From the NCBI GenBank assembly GCA_040506775.1, contig JBEVWC010000029.1:1-64000 (forward strand): a stretch of 64,000 bases of DNA. Reading direction: 5' to 3'. Source of the stretch: Thiodiazotropha sp040506775. Its GTDB lineage: Bacteria; Pseudomonadota; Gammaproteobacteria; Chromatiales; Chromatiaceae. A program made the position numbers and the translations under genes. The notes under the pieces are model-generated. The model was not told the origin of the DNA. It did not search any database and saw only the letters and a program-made list of their open reading frames with translations. Of the stretch, positions 52,804-63,335 are shown one piece after another; position 1 is the first letter of the stretch; every line of letters begins with the position of its first letter.

Positions 52804-52834
52804 GAAAAAAACGGCTGCCTATTGGCAGCCGTTC
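52804..52834 (-). terminator. Strong rho-independent terminator within the isc operon
   Basis: On the minus strand AACGGCTGCC and GGCAGCCGTT form a perfect 10-bp stem around AATA, followed immediately by TTTTTT. It lies 23 bases after the iscA stop and 4 bases before the hscB ATG. Probably an attenuator separating iscRSUA from hscBA-fdx-iscX. Confidence 0.9.
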
Positions 52835-52856
52835 CGTACCCTTGATTGATGAAGTG

Positions 52857-53180
52857 TCAAACTCCGAAACTCTCGCCGCAACCACAGGCGCTCTTGGCAT
52901 TGGGATTGTTGAACTTGAATCCCTCGTTAAGCCCCTCGCGGGCATAGTCGACTTCGGTGCCATCGAGGTAAACCAGGCTCTTGGCATCGATGATGACTTT
53001 CACGCCCCGGTCCTCGAAAACCTGGTCGTCTTCGTGGATCTCGTCCACGAATTCCATCTCGTAGGCCATCCCGGAACAACCCGAGGTGCGAACCCCAAGG
53101 CGAATCCCCAGTCCCTTGCCCCGGTTGGCGAGGAAGGTCTGAACCCGTTTTGCCGCCGCTTCTGTGATTGTGATACTCAT
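52857..53180 (-). CDS. iscA: A-type Fe-S carrier IscA
   Basis: 107 aa, the same length as E. coli IscA. Conserved cluster-binding cysteines C35, C99 and C101 (TSGCSGMAY and CGCGESFGV). The N-terminus SITITEAAAKRVQTFLANRG is typical. Transfers clusters from IscU to apo-proteins. It is separated from iscU by a 171-base gap occupied by a foldback repeat. Confidence 0.97.
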   Translation of the reverse strand: MSITITEAAAKRVQTFLANRGKGLGIRLGVRTSGCSGMAYEMEFVDEIHEDDQVFEDRGVKVIIDAKSLVYLDGTEVDYAREGLNEGFKFNNPNAKSACGCGESFGV

Positions 53181-53202
53181 CGCGCTACTCTACCAGAACC
53201 CA

Positions 53203-53345
53203 GCAGGCTGTTGAAATTCCACTCAGACGGTACGACCCTGGGTTGAAAGCCGCCTCAAAATGCTCATTTACCTTAAGTAAACTGCACATTTTCGGCGAAT
53301 TCAGCCTTGTCTCATACCCGTCCAGGCGAATTTCATTGGCCTGCC
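53203..53345. repeat. Foldback element between iscU and iscA (GCAGGCTGTTGAAA family, copy 3)
   Basis: Imperfect inverted termini: left GCAGGCTGTTGAAATTCC and, on the other strand, right GCAGGCCAATGAAATTC. Inside, ATGCTCATTTAC and GTAAACTGCACAT form a second hairpin around CTTAA. The element of about 143 bp fills the intercistronic gap and would fold in the isc mRNA. No target-site duplication was confirmed. Confidence 0.75.
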
Positions 53346-53351
53346 AGTGCT

Positions 53352-53735
53352 CTATTTGGTGTTTTTATCCGAATAATCCTTGATCGCGGCCTTGATGGCG
53401 TCCTCCGCCAGCACCGAACAGTGCACTTTCACCGGCGGCAGGGCCAGTTCTTCGGCGATGTCGGAATTCTTGATCAACTGGGCCTCTTCCAGGGTCTTGC
53501 CCTTGACCCATTCGGTCAGCAGGCTGCTCGAAGCAATCGCTGAACCGCAGCCATAAGTCTTGAACCGGGCGTCCTCAATGACTCCGTTTTCGTTGACCTT
53601 GATCTGCAGGCGCATCACGTCACCGCAGGCAGGAGCACCCACCATGCCGGTTCCCACACTGGTGTCCTCCTTGTCGAAAGCCCCCACGTTGCGTGGATTC
53701 TCGTAATGATCCAGAACCTTGTCACTATATGCCAT
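53352..53735 (-). CDS. iscU: Iron-sulfur scaffold IscU
   Basis: 127 aa, standard. Cluster ligands C37, C63 and C106 and the D39 that controls cluster release (APACGDVM), and the LPPVK HscA-recognition loop at 99-103, are all present. Receives sulfur from IscS and builds [2Fe-2S] clusters. Confidence 0.98.
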   Translation of the reverse strand: MAYSDKVLDHYENPRNVGAFDKEDTSVGTGMVGAPACGDVMRLQIKVNENGVIEDARFKTYGCGSAIASSSLLTEWVKGKTLEEAQLIKNSDIAEELALPPVKVHCSVLAEDAIKAAIKDYSDKNTK

Positions 53736-53759
53736 AGCCTAAACCTCAGAACTCTGCGC

Positions 53760-54974
53760 TCAGTGCGCAGCCCATTGAATCGTTTTCAGGTCGATACCGT
53801 CCTTGAACATCTCCCACAGGGGCGAGAGCTCACGCAGTCGCTCCACCTCGGTGCGGATCTTGTTGATCGCATAATCCACCTCTTCCTGGGTGGAGAAGCG
53901 TCCCAGGGTGAAGCGGATCGAACTGTGTGCCAGTTCGTCTTCACGACCCAGGGCGCGCAGTACATAGCTGGGTTCCAGGCTCGCCGAGGTACAGGCGGAG
54001 CCGGAGGAAACCGCAAGATCTTTCAGCGCCATAATCAGGGACTCGCCTTCCACGTAGGCGAAACTCACATTCAGATTGCCGGCCACCCGGTGGCTTTCGT
54101 CACCATTCAGGTACACCTCTTCCATGTCCCTGATGCCGTCCCAGAGACGCTGACGCAGGCCCAGAATGCGCTCGTTTTCAGCGGCCATCTCCTCGCCTGC
54201 GATTCTGAAGGCTTCGCCCATGCCGACGATCTGATGAGTCGGCAGGGTGCCGGAACGCATCCCCCGCTCATGACCGCCACCGTGCATCTGGGCTTCCAGC
54301 CTGACCCGCGGTTTGCGCCGTACGTAGAGGGCGCCGATACCTTTGGGACCGTAGATCTTGTGCGCGGAAAACGACATCAGATCCACCTTGAGGTGCTCCA
54401 GGTCGATTGGCACCTTGCCTGCGCTCTGGGCCGCGTCCACATGGAACAGGATCTTGCGTGCACGGGTCATCTCGCCAATCGCTTCGATGTCCTGGATTAC
54501 GCCGATCTCATTGTTCACGTGCATGATGGAAACCAGAATGGTGTCCTCACGTAAAGTCGCTTCGAGCTTCTGCAGGTCGATCAAACCATTCGGTTCGGGC
54601 TCGAGGTAGGTGATTTCGTAACCGTCACGCTCGAGTTGGCGGCAGGTGTCGAGCACCGCCTTGTGTTCGGTTTTGCAGGTGATGATGTGGCGGCCTTTCT
54701 TCTCATAGAACTCGGCGACGCCTTTGATCGCCAGGTTGTCGGACTCGGTGGCACCGGATGTCCAGACAATCTCCTTGGGATCCGCATTGACCAGTTGCGC
54801 AATCTGCGCGCGGGCCTGGGTTATGGCGTCGTCGGCAGCCCAGCCAAAGGCATGGGATCGGGATGCCGCATTGCCGAAGGTCCCGTCCTGGGTGAGGTAG
54901 GTGCACATTTTGTCCGCGACACGTGGATCCACCGGCGTGGTGGCCGAGTAGTCCATGTAGATGGGTAACTTCAT
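53760..54974 (-). CDS. iscS: Cysteine desulfurase IscS
   Basis: 404 aa, identical in length to E. coli IscS. PLP lysine in FSAHKIYGPKGIG, the mobile-loop nucleophile in SSGSACTSASLEPSYVL, and GGGHERGMRSGT are intact. It converts cysteine to alanine and passes persulfide sulfur to IscU and to tRNA thiolation. Cysteine comes from the CysE pathway whose gene is just upstream. The gap to iscR is 22 bases. Confidence 0.98.
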   Translation of the reverse strand: MKLPIYMDYSATTPVDPRVADKMCTYLTQDGTFGNAASRSHAFGWAADDAITQARAQIAQLVNADPKEIVWTSGATESDNLAIKGVAEFYEKKGRHIITCKTEHKAVLDTCRQLERDGYEITYLEPEPNGLIDLQKLEATLREDTILVSIMHVNNEIGVIQDIEAIGEMTRARKILFHVDAAQSAGKVPIDLEHLKVDLMSFSAHKIYGPKGIGALYVRRKPRVRLEAQMHGGGHERGMRSGTLPTHQIVGMGEAFRIAGEEMAAENERILGLRQRLWDGIRDMEEVYLNGDESHRVAGNLNVSFAYVEGESLIMALKDLAVSSGSACTSASLEPSYVLRALGREDELAHSSIRFTLGRFSTQEEVDYAINKIRTEVERLRELSPLWEMFKDGIDLKTIQWAAH

Positions 54975-54996
54975 CTCAATCTCCGACCAACAACGG

Positions 54997-55500
54997 TCAG
55001 GCCTCAGCCGAGCCGCGGGTAATGTCTGTCATGGTGACGCCCAATGACGTCTTAGCGCCCTGACCGGTTTGTTCCTGCCGCTCAGCGACCTCCCGGACTG
55101 CCTTGCGGTCCATGAGGTCCTGAAGACTGATCTTGTTCAGGTAATTATAGATTTGATTGCTCAGGTCCGACCACAAATCGTGAGTCAGACAGCGTTCGTT
55201 GTTCTGGCAGTTGTGAGCACCGTGACAACGTGTGGTGTCGATGTTCTCGTCCACCGCGGAAATCACTTCGCCCACGTAGATTTCGTCGGCTCCGCGCCCC
55301 AGGCTGTAACCGCCACCCGGGCCCCGCACACTGGCGACCAGAGCCTTTTTACGCAATCTGGAGAAGAGCTGCTCCAGGTAGGAGAGTGAAATTCCCTGAC
55401 GCTGAGCGATATCGGCCAAGGTGATCGGACCTTCTCCGACATGCAGGGAGAGATCCAGCATGGCAGTGACCGCATAGCGACCTTTTGTGGTAAGTTTCAC
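54997..55500 (-). CDS. iscR: Fe-S cluster regulator IscR
   Basis: 167 aa from a GTG at 55500 (GGAG 10 bases upstream). Rrf2-family winged helix (KLTTKGRYAVTAMLDLSLH, GISLSYLEQLFSRLRKK, VRGPGGGYSLGR) and the [2Fe-2S] ligands C92, C98, C104 with H107 match E. coli IscR position for position. Holo-IscR represses the isc operon; apo-IscR activates suf-type promoters. Here it is the first gene of the isc operon. Confidence 0.97.
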   Translation of the reverse strand: MKLTTKGRYAVTAMLDLSLHVGEGPITLADIAQRQGISLSYLEQLFSRLRKKALVASVRGPGGGYSLGRGADEIYVGEVISAVDENIDTTRCHGAHNCQNNERCLTHDLWSDLSNQIYNYLNKISLQDLMDRKAVREVAERQEQTGQGAKTSLGVTMTDITRGSAEA

Positions 55501-55531
55501 GTCGTCTGCTCCGTGTATATATCCAGTCGCT

Positions 55532-55559
55532 AATATACAATCCCTAGCAAATTAGTCAA
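55532..55559 (-). promoter_or_regulatory. isc operon promoter with probable IscR site
   Basis: On the minus strand TTGACT (55559-55554), 16 bases, then TATATT (55537-55532) form a good sigma-70 promoter; transcription would start about 25 bases before the GTG. The spacer contains TAATTTGCTAGGGATTGT; GACT...CTAG within it resembles half sites of the IscR type 1 operator. A near-identical 18-mer lies upstream of cysE. Confidence 0.7.
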
Positions 55560-55575
55560 CATTCAGCCACCTCGT

Positions 55576-56409
55576 TCATTCGGTGGTTTTCTGTGCCTCT
55601 TCTGTCACTTCATCCAGCTTTTTCAACTCCTCTGCAGTGGAGATGATTTCACAGGAATCCAGATCCGGAAGCTGCGAAGAATCCTCATCGATACCCAGCT
55701 TCTTCAGGGCTTCGCACATGGACTGCATTTTCTTGTCCATCACGTGCATGTGATCCAGCATGCAGTTGATCGCATGGGCCACCGGGTCAGTCGCGTCCTT
55801 GGTCGCACCATAGGCGTCAAAGCCGATCTTCTTGGCGATCGCTTCACGATGTCCCCCGGTTTCCGGCTCTTTGGGGGTGATCAACTTGCCCGGGACACCG
55901 ACCACGGTCGCACCCGCAGGCACATCCTTGACCACCACCGCATTGGAGCCGATACGCGCCCCCTCGCCCACTTCGATGGGCCCCAGCACTTTGGCCCCGG
56001 CCCCCACGACCACGTTGTTGCCCAGGGTGGGATGGCGCTTGCCCTTCTCCCAACTGGTGCCACCCAGGGTGACCCCGTGATAGAGGGTGCAGTCATCGCC
56101 GATGATTGCGGTCTCGCCGATCACCACGCCCATGCCGTGATCGATGAAGAAACGCCGCCCGATCACCGCGCCCGGATGGATCTCGATTCCGGTCAGCAGT
56201 CGCGCAAGATTTGAGAGCACCCGGGCCAGCCATTTCAGGCCAAACTGCCAGAGTTTGTGGGACAGGCGGTGAAACATCACCGCATGCACCCCGGGATAGG
56301 TGGTGACGACCTCGAAGCTGTTGCGTGCAGCGGGATCCCGTTCGAAGACACTCTGTATGTCCTCTTTCCAACGGGAGATGTTCCTTGCTCCGGAATTGTC
56401 TGACGGCAT
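55576..56409 (-). CDS. cysE: Serine O-acetyltransferase CysE
   Basis: 277 aa. N-terminal helical part, then a left-handed beta-helix of hexapeptide repeats (GIEIHPGAVIGRRFFIDHGM, VIGETAIIGDDCTLYHGVTL, ARIGSNAVVVKDVPAGATVV). The catalytic His/Asp are in FIDHGMG. It makes O-acetylserine, the precursor of cysteine. After the usual glycine-ended core, a helical, Glu-rich C-terminal extension of about 75 residues (HMHVMDKKMQSMCEALKK onward) is present, as in cysE genes beside iscR; the feedback-binding tail is therefore not typical of E. coli CysE. Confidence 0.95.
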   Translation of the reverse strand: MPSDNSGARNISRWKEDIQSVFERDPAARNSFEVVTTYPGVHAVMFHRLSHKLWQFGLKWLARVLSNLARLLTGIEIHPGAVIGRRFFIDHGMGVVIGETAIIGDDCTLYHGVTLGGTSWEKGKRHPTLGNNVVVGAGAKVLGPIEVGEGARIGSNAVVVKDVPAGATVVGVPGKLITPKEPETGGHREAIAKKIGFDAYGATKDATDPVAHAINCMLDHMHVMDKKMQSMCEALKKLGIDEDSSQLPDLDSCEIISTAEELKKLDEVTEEAQKTTE

Positions 56410-57139
56410 ATGGGTCTACTTCTGTCCAGGGTCAAGCCAGCTTCGGGACTCGCATCGGAGGCTGTCGCCGGAGTGACGCCCCGCACAGCATTGCGAGAGG
56501 TTGATGATTATGCACAATCCCGCACAAATTACTAGGGTATTAAACCCTGCCGCGATCCGGGTATCTCATAATCTGTCGGGGATGCTCAGCCAATGCCGAT
56601 AAAATGAAAATCAATTCCAATTGCAGGCACCGAACTTGGATTTTTTTGCCCGTGTCATTCAACCTGGATCCGCTCTGAATCAGGATCATTCAATGCGATC
56701 ACAACGACTCTCGTACTGGGCCTGTTAACACTCGATTCGGGAATTGGATTGTGGTTCGAAAAGTATCGGGTTGGCAGCGTTGAATTCTGAGCATATGAGT
56801 GCTCCCTGCCCTCTTCAGCAAGAGGAGAGGGGAAGACCTTTTCGAGTGCGCAGTACACTTCTTTCCGGGTCGTGGCATCGAGCTGTCTGGTCGATCCAGT
56901 CTGGATTCATGCATCCCCTCGCCCCTTGCGGCAGAGGGGAACCCATTACAGATGAGCGTAGCGAACCCCCCAACCCAACACTCAACATCGCTCCTGGCGG
57001 CGAACCCACTAACTGTGCCCGATGGGTAATCGGATTTTTTGTGTATGCTCATCCCGGTGCCGGTTTGAAATCAGACAAACGGCTACAGGTGTCTCTGCTA
57101 TAGTTGCGTCTGCCCGTGAGAAAAACAGAAAAAACCATC
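56410..57139. other. 730-base gap between cysE and the quinone oxidoreductase gene
   Basis: Divergent region with no supportable gene. It holds the likely cysE control region (56495-56560, with CATAAT on the minus strand at 56512-56507), and two palindromes of the CCCTCTCCC family (56804-56832, 56906-56940). The rest shows no coding bias. Possible -10 for the rightward gene is TATAGT near 57100-57105. Confidence 0.55.
56514..56531 (-). promoter_or_regulatory. 18-bp block shared with the isc promoter
   Basis: TAATTTGTGCGGGATTGT on the minus strand, about 105 bases before the cysE ATG. It matches 15 of 18 positions of TAATTTGCTAGGGATTGT in the iscR promoter (55554-55537). Confidence 0.5.
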
Positions 57140-58120
57140 ATGAATACCAAGGCGATCGTCATCCACGAACACGGCGGACCGGAACAATTGCGATGGCAGG
57201 AGGTTGAGCTGCTTCCTCCGAAACCGGACGAGGTACGAATCCGACACCGGGCGGTGGGTCTCAACTATATCGATGTCTACCATCGCACCGGAGCCTACCC
57301 GACCCCGCCCCTGCCTTTTATCCCCGGGATGGAAGCAGCCGGTATCGTCGAGGCTGTCGGCCGCGATGTCGCGGACTTTGCAGAAGGTGATCGGGTCGCC
57401 TATGCCAATCCACCCCTGGGGGCGTACTCAGAGGTCCGCAACATGCTTGCCGGACGCCTGGTCAAACTCCCTGACAAGATCGACTTCGAATCGGCCGCCG
57501 CCATGATGCTGCAGGGCATGACCGCGGAATACCTGTTGCGGCGGACCTTTCCGGTTCAATCCGGGCAAACGGTACTTTTTCATGCCGCCGCGGGGGGCGT
57601 CGGGCTGATCTTCTGCCAATGGGCGAAACGACTGGGCGCCACGGTGATCGGTACGGTTGGCAGTGAAGAGAAGGCGCAGATCGCCAAGGCCCACGGATGT
57701 GACCACACGATCCTTTATCGGGAAGAAAATGTTGTTGCCCGGGTGAAGGAGATCACCCAGGGTCAGGGAGTACCGGTCGTCTATGACGGGGTCGGGAAAG
57801 ATACCTGGACCGACTCCCTCGACTGCCTCTCCCCCCGGGGCATGATGGTCAGTTTTGGCAGCGCTTCGGGTAAAGTGGCGCCGGTAAAACTGGAGGAGTT
57901 GACCGCTCGCGGGTCACTTTACCTGACCCGTCCCACGCTGATGACCTATACCGCGGACACCCGGGAACTGCGTGACAGCGCCGCAGCCTTGTTCGACCAG
58001 GTGCTCACCGGCGCTGTCCGCATCGAAATCGGTCAACGTTTCAATCTGGCTGATGCGGCCGAGGCGCACCGGGCTCTGGAGGCCCGCGAGACGACGGGGT
58101 CGACCATTCTGCTGCCCTGA
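57140..58120 (+). CDS. NADPH:quinone oxidoreductase (zeta-crystallin type)
   Basis: 326 aa from ATG 57140, which starts as MNTKAIVIHEHGGPEQLRW, like QorA; an upstream TTG at 57104 is in frame but unsupported. Zinc-free medium-chain dehydrogenase: AVGLNYIDVYHRTGAY, then the NADPH fold AAAGGVGLIFCQWAKRLGA with VIGTVGSEEKA. Reduces quinones by one electron with NADPH. It sits alone on the plus strand between cysE and trmJ. Ribosome site weak. Confidence 0.92.
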   Translation: MNTKAIVIHEHGGPEQLRWQEVELLPPKPDEVRIRHRAVGLNYIDVYHRTGAYPTPPLPFIPGMEAAGIVEAVGRDVADFAEGDRVAYANPPLGAYSEVRNMLAGRLVKLPDKIDFESAAAMMLQGMTAEYLLRRTFPVQSGQTVLFHAAAGGVGLIFCQWAKRLGATVIGTVGSEEKAQIAKAHGCDHTILYREENVVARVKEITQGQGVPVVYDGVGKDTWTDSLDCLSPRGMMVSFGSASGKVAPVKLEELTARGSLYLTRPTLMTYTADTRELRDSAAALFDQVLTGAVRIEIGQRFNLADAAEAHRALEARETTGSTILLP

Positions 58121-58127
58121 GCCCGAT

Positions 58128-58853
58128 TCAGCGGCGCATGGATTTGCGCCCCTGCATGGCGCTGAAGATGCCGCGCAGGATATTGACTTCGTCCTTGTCC
58201 AGCCGGGCCCGCTGGAACAGACTGCGCAAACGTCTCAGCAGCTTTTCGGACTGTTTGTTGGCGGTAAATCCCACATCCTCCAGAGCCTGCTCCAGGTGGT
58301 CGTGAAAACTCTGCAGCATTTCCGCGGTTGCCAGGTCCCTGGGTTCATCCTGATCCGTCTCATGACCACTCAGATGGGTCTGATAGACCTCGTAGCTGAG
58401 CACCTGAACTGCCGCCCCCAGGTTCAGGGAGCTGTACGCCTCATTGGTGGGGATGTGAACCAGGAAGGTGCAGCGTTCGAGTTCCTCATTGCTCAGCCCG
58501 GAACGCTCGCGCCCGAAAACCAGGGCCACATCACCCTGGACGGACTCCTGCACCACCTTGGCGGCCGCTTCCCGAGGCGACACCACCGGCCAGTTCACGC
58601 TGCGGGCACGGGCGCTGGTGCCCACCACCAGCCGACAACCTTTCAGCGCTTCGTCCAGGCTCTGCACCACCTCGGCCTGCTGCAGGATGTCATCTGCGCC
58701 GGATGCCCGGGATGTGGCTTCTTCATGGGGGTAAAGCTGGGGAGAGACCAGAACCAGCCTTTGCAGACACATGTTCTTCATGGCCCGGGCCGCGGCTCCG
58801 ATATTGCCGGGATGACTGGTATCGACGAGTACGATTCGAATGTTCTGCAGCAT
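58128..58853 (-). CDS. trmJ: tRNA (cytidine/uridine-32 2'-O)-methyltransferase TrmJ
   Basis: 241 aa from the ATG at 58853, where family similarity begins (MLQNIRIVLVDTSHPGNIGA). SPOUT/TrmH fold with motif 1 NIGAAARAMKNM, motif 2 LVFGRERSGLSNEEL and motif 3 YSSLNLGAAVQVLSYEVY. Methylates ribose at position 32 of tRNAs. Convergent with the quinone oxidoreductase (7-base gap) and divergent from suhB, as in many gammaproteobacteria. Confidence 0.95.
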   Translation of the reverse strand: MLQNIRIVLVDTSHPGNIGAAARAMKNMCLQRLVLVSPQLYPHEEATSRASGADDILQQAEVVQSLDEALKGCRLVVGTSARARSVNWPVVSPREAAAKVVQESVQGDVALVFGRERSGLSNEELERCTFLVHIPTNEAYSSLNLGAAVQVLSYEVYQTHLSGHETDQDEPRDLATAEMLQSFHDHLEQALEDVGFTANKQSEKLLRRLRSLFQRARLDKDEVNILRGIFSAMQGRKSMRR

Positions 58854-58991
58854 AGCGCGCAAGGGTACCGGATTCCCGGTTCCCAGCATAGGCTGTGCAG
58901 GCGCCCGTGTATCGCACACCACAGATCAGGCCGAGCCCCCAGTGAACAGGCTTCCTGCTGCCCTGGCGGCATCCCGGGTACGTAAAAAAAG

Positions 58992-59020
58992 TTTAACCCC
59001 ATCCGGACTTGCGGTATCCT
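58992..59020 (+). promoter_or_regulatory. Possible leaderless promoter of suhB
   Basis: TTTAAC (58992-58997), 17 bases, TATCCT (59015-59020). Only eight bases separate the -10 from the suhB ATG, so transcription would start at or within two bases of the start codon. No ribosome site precedes the ATG. Confidence 0.45.
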
Positions 59021-59028
59021 CGCCGCCC

Positions 59029-59826
59029 ATGAATCCCATGGTAACCATCGCAGTCCGCGCCGCCCGAGAGGCCGGCCGTATCATCACCCGCAGTTTCGAC
59101 CGACTCGACCGTCTGACCATTGCCGACAAGGGCAATAACGATTTCGTCACCGAAGTCGATCGCAATTCCGAGGCGGCCATCATCGAGGTGCTGCGCGAAA
59201 AATATCCCCATCACGCGATCCTCGCCGAAGAGAGCGGCCAGCATCAGGGGGATGAGTATCAATGGGTGATCGACCCCCTCGACGGCACCACCAACTACCT
59301 GCACGGGTTTCCTCAGTTCTCGGTCTCCATTGCGCTGAAAGTCAAAGGCCGGCTGGAAATCGGCGTGGTCTACGACCCGATCCGCGAAGAGATGTTTACC
59401 GCCAGTCGCGGCGAAGGTGCGCTGCTGAATGACCGCAAGATCCGCGTCACCAATCGCAAGGGTCTGAACGGTGCCCTGCTGGGGACCGGCATCCCCTATC
59501 GGGACTTCCGTTTCATCGATAACTATCTTGGCATGATGAAGGACCTGCTCAAGGACAGCGCCGGAGTGCGCCGCCCGGGTTCCGCCGCCCTGGATTTCGC
59601 CTATCTGGCCGCAGGCCGGATCGATGGGTTCTGGGAGCTGGGGCTGAGCGAGTGGGACTTTGCCGCCGGTGCGGTACTGGTGCGCGAGGCGGGAGGTCTG
59701 GTCACGGACATCGGCGGTGGCGAGCGCTTTCTCGAAACCGGAAACGTACTGGCCGGTAACATGAAAGTCCATAACGCCATGCTCAAACGGATCCTGCCGC
59801 ATCTGAACGACAAGCTCAGGGCCTGA
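59029..59826 (+). CDS. suhB: Inositol-phosphate phosphatase family protein SuhB
   Basis: 265 aa from ATG 59029; another ATG nine bases later is possible. Metal-binding motifs ILAEESG (E near 67-68) and IDPLDGTTNYLHGFPQF (about 81-97), and the C-terminal WELGLSEWDFAAGAVLVREAGG are those of inositol monophosphatases; SuhB also acts in rRNA antitermination with NusA and RNA polymerase. Divergent from trmJ. Confidence 0.95.
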   Translation: MNPMVTIAVRAAREAGRIITRSFDRLDRLTIADKGNNDFVTEVDRNSEAAIIEVLREKYPHHAILAEESGQHQGDEYQWVIDPLDGTTNYLHGFPQFSVSIALKVKGRLEIGVVYDPIREEMFTASRGEGALLNDRKIRVTNRKGLNGALLGTGIPYRDFRFIDNYLGMMKDLLKDSAGVRRPGSAALDFAYLAAGRIDGFWELGLSEWDFAAGAVLVREAGGLVTDIGGGERFLETGNVLAGNMKVHNAMLKRILPHLNDKLRA

Positions 59827-60455
59827 CATCCCTGCCTGATCCGCTTTCCGCGAAGAGTTCCCAGCGGCCTGACCTTTACGGCTCCGTCAGGCAACCTGCT
59901 CCCCGCACATACGCACGGGTTGCTCACATCCCACGGCTTCCCTAACGACCCCCGCGATACCCAGCCCTTCCACAGCCGATTCCCGGGGTTACCTGGCTCA
60001 CAGGTATAACAGATTGTTTCTGCAAGTTATGTTTATTTCCCAAGGTCATGAATCCAATTCACAGATTCGCGATTGGTGTGAATTTGTGCCTCAAGATCAC
60101 GTCCATTCAACCGTTAGTTCGGGTGTAGTGCATCAACTGCCTGAGTGGACCCAAACGTATGCAAGACGAAGAAAACAAAGCCAGGAAGTTAAGTGACAAG
60201 GCCCTGGAAAGAGTCATGCGGGATGTATTGAATGGCTTGATGGACGCCTCACAATCGGTAAGTCATCCGGGGGGCTTCTCTGGGCATTCGGGTACTGCCC
60301 TCACTTCCCTGTATGAATATGAGGATAGCGGCGATACGGACAGCATCTGACGATCGGGGGGCAAGCAATTGCCCCGCAACGGTCGGTTGTGCACAGACCC
60401 CGTAGAGGCCGCTGATACCCTGCCCGCTGATGAGCAGACAGAGTCCAGCGACTGT
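59827..60455. other. Gap between suhB and secF
   Basis: 629 bases. Apart from the small open frame 60159-60350, no gene is supported. The part 59827-60130 is featureless. A GGGGCAA/TTGCCCC hairpin without a T run lies at about 60358-60376, just after the small frame. Confidence 0.5.
60159..60350 (+). CDS. Small hypothetical protein (63 aa), doubtful
   Basis: ATG at 60159 with no good ribosome site. The charged N-terminal half (QDEENKARKLSDKALERVMR) would form a helix and the tail is Gly/Ser- and acid-rich. Codon third positions look mildly coding and a hairpin follows the stop, but no family is recognised. It could be chance. Confidence 0.35.
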   Translation: MQDEENKARKLSDKALERVMRDVLNGLMDASQSVSHPGGFSGHSGTALTSLYEYEDSGDTDSI

Positions 60456-61391
60456 TCAGGGCATATCGTCGACTGTGCCGTCCTCTTTCTTGACCGGCAT
60501 CAGGTCAGCACGGCTCACACCCATCGCGATCACCGAGGTACTGGCAACATAGATGGATGAGTAGGTACCGACCACGATACCCACGATCAGGGCCAGTGAG
60601 AATCCGCGAATAATCTCACCACCGAACAGCAGCAGCGCCACCAGCACCAGCAACGTGGTACCGGAGGTAATGAGCGTTCTGGAGAGTGTCTGGTTGATCG
60701 AGCCGTTGATGATCTCGATCGTCTCCCCTTTGCGCACTTTCCGGAAATTCTCGCGTATCCGGTCGAATACCACGATGGTGTCATTGAGTGAGTAGCCGAT
60801 CACCGCCAGCACTGCGGCCAGTACCGGCAGATCGAACTCCACCTGGAACATGGCGAAGAAGCCAAGCGTGATGATCACGTCATGCACCAGGGCAATCACA
60901 GATCCCACCGCAAAACGGTATTCGAAACGCAACCCGACATAAATCAGGATGCCGATCAGGGAGTAGAGGAGCGCCAATCCGCCGTCCTCGGTCAACTCGT
61001 CCCCCACCTGAGGTCCGACAAACTCGACCCGACGCAGGTCCGCCTGGGCGTCGATGCCTTTCAATGCGGCAAAGGCCTGATCGCTGATCTTTGCACTTTC
61101 GGTGTTTTCCCGGGGTGCGAGACGGATCAGGACCTCCTGGGAGGTGCCGAAATGCTGTACCACCGCTTCAGGAAAGCCTTCCTTACCGAGTGCGCTGCGT
61201 ACATCGGCGAGTTCCACCGCTTGGGGAAATTTCACCTCGATCAGGGTGCCACCGGTAAAATCGATACCGAAATTGAGCCCCCTGACGAGGATCGCGCCCA
61301 GGGAGATGAGAATCAGTATTCCCGAGAAGATGGTCGCCAGACGGCGCTTCCCCATGAAATCGATGGCGGTATTGTTTTTGAAAAACTGCAT
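60456..61391 (-). CDS. secF: Protein-export membrane protein SecF
   Basis: 311 aa from ATG 61391 (AGGTGA upstream); a GTG three codons earlier is also open. Six transmembrane helices around a periplasmic P4-type domain; FGIDFTGGTLIEV, GYSLNDTIVVFDRIRENFR and NQTLSRTLITSGTTLLVLVA are signature segments. SecDF uses proton flow to pull proteins through SecYEG. Starts 15 bases after the secD stop. Confidence 0.97.
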   Translation of the reverse strand: MQFFKNNTAIDFMGKRRLATIFSGILILISLGAILVRGLNFGIDFTGGTLIEVKFPQAVELADVRSALGKEGFPEAVVQHFGTSQEVLIRLAPRENTESAKISDQAFAALKGIDAQADLRRVEFVGPQVGDELTEDGGLALLYSLIGILIYVGLRFEYRFAVGSVIALVHDVIITLGFFAMFQVEFDLPVLAAVLAVIGYSLNDTIVVFDRIRENFRKVRKGETIEIINGSINQTLSRTLITSGTTLLVLVALLLFGGEIIRGFSLALIVGIVVGTYSSIYVASTSVIAMGVSRADLMPVKKEDGTVDDMP

Positions 61392-61405
61392 CTGTTTCAC
61401 CTATC

Positions 61406-63259
<1,854 letters not shown>

Positions 63260-63335
63260 CGTATTTTCTTGTTAGGTTCAGCGGGAAATCACGGGCAGTC
63301 GGATGACTGCCCTGACTGTAGATACCCTTTCGCGG

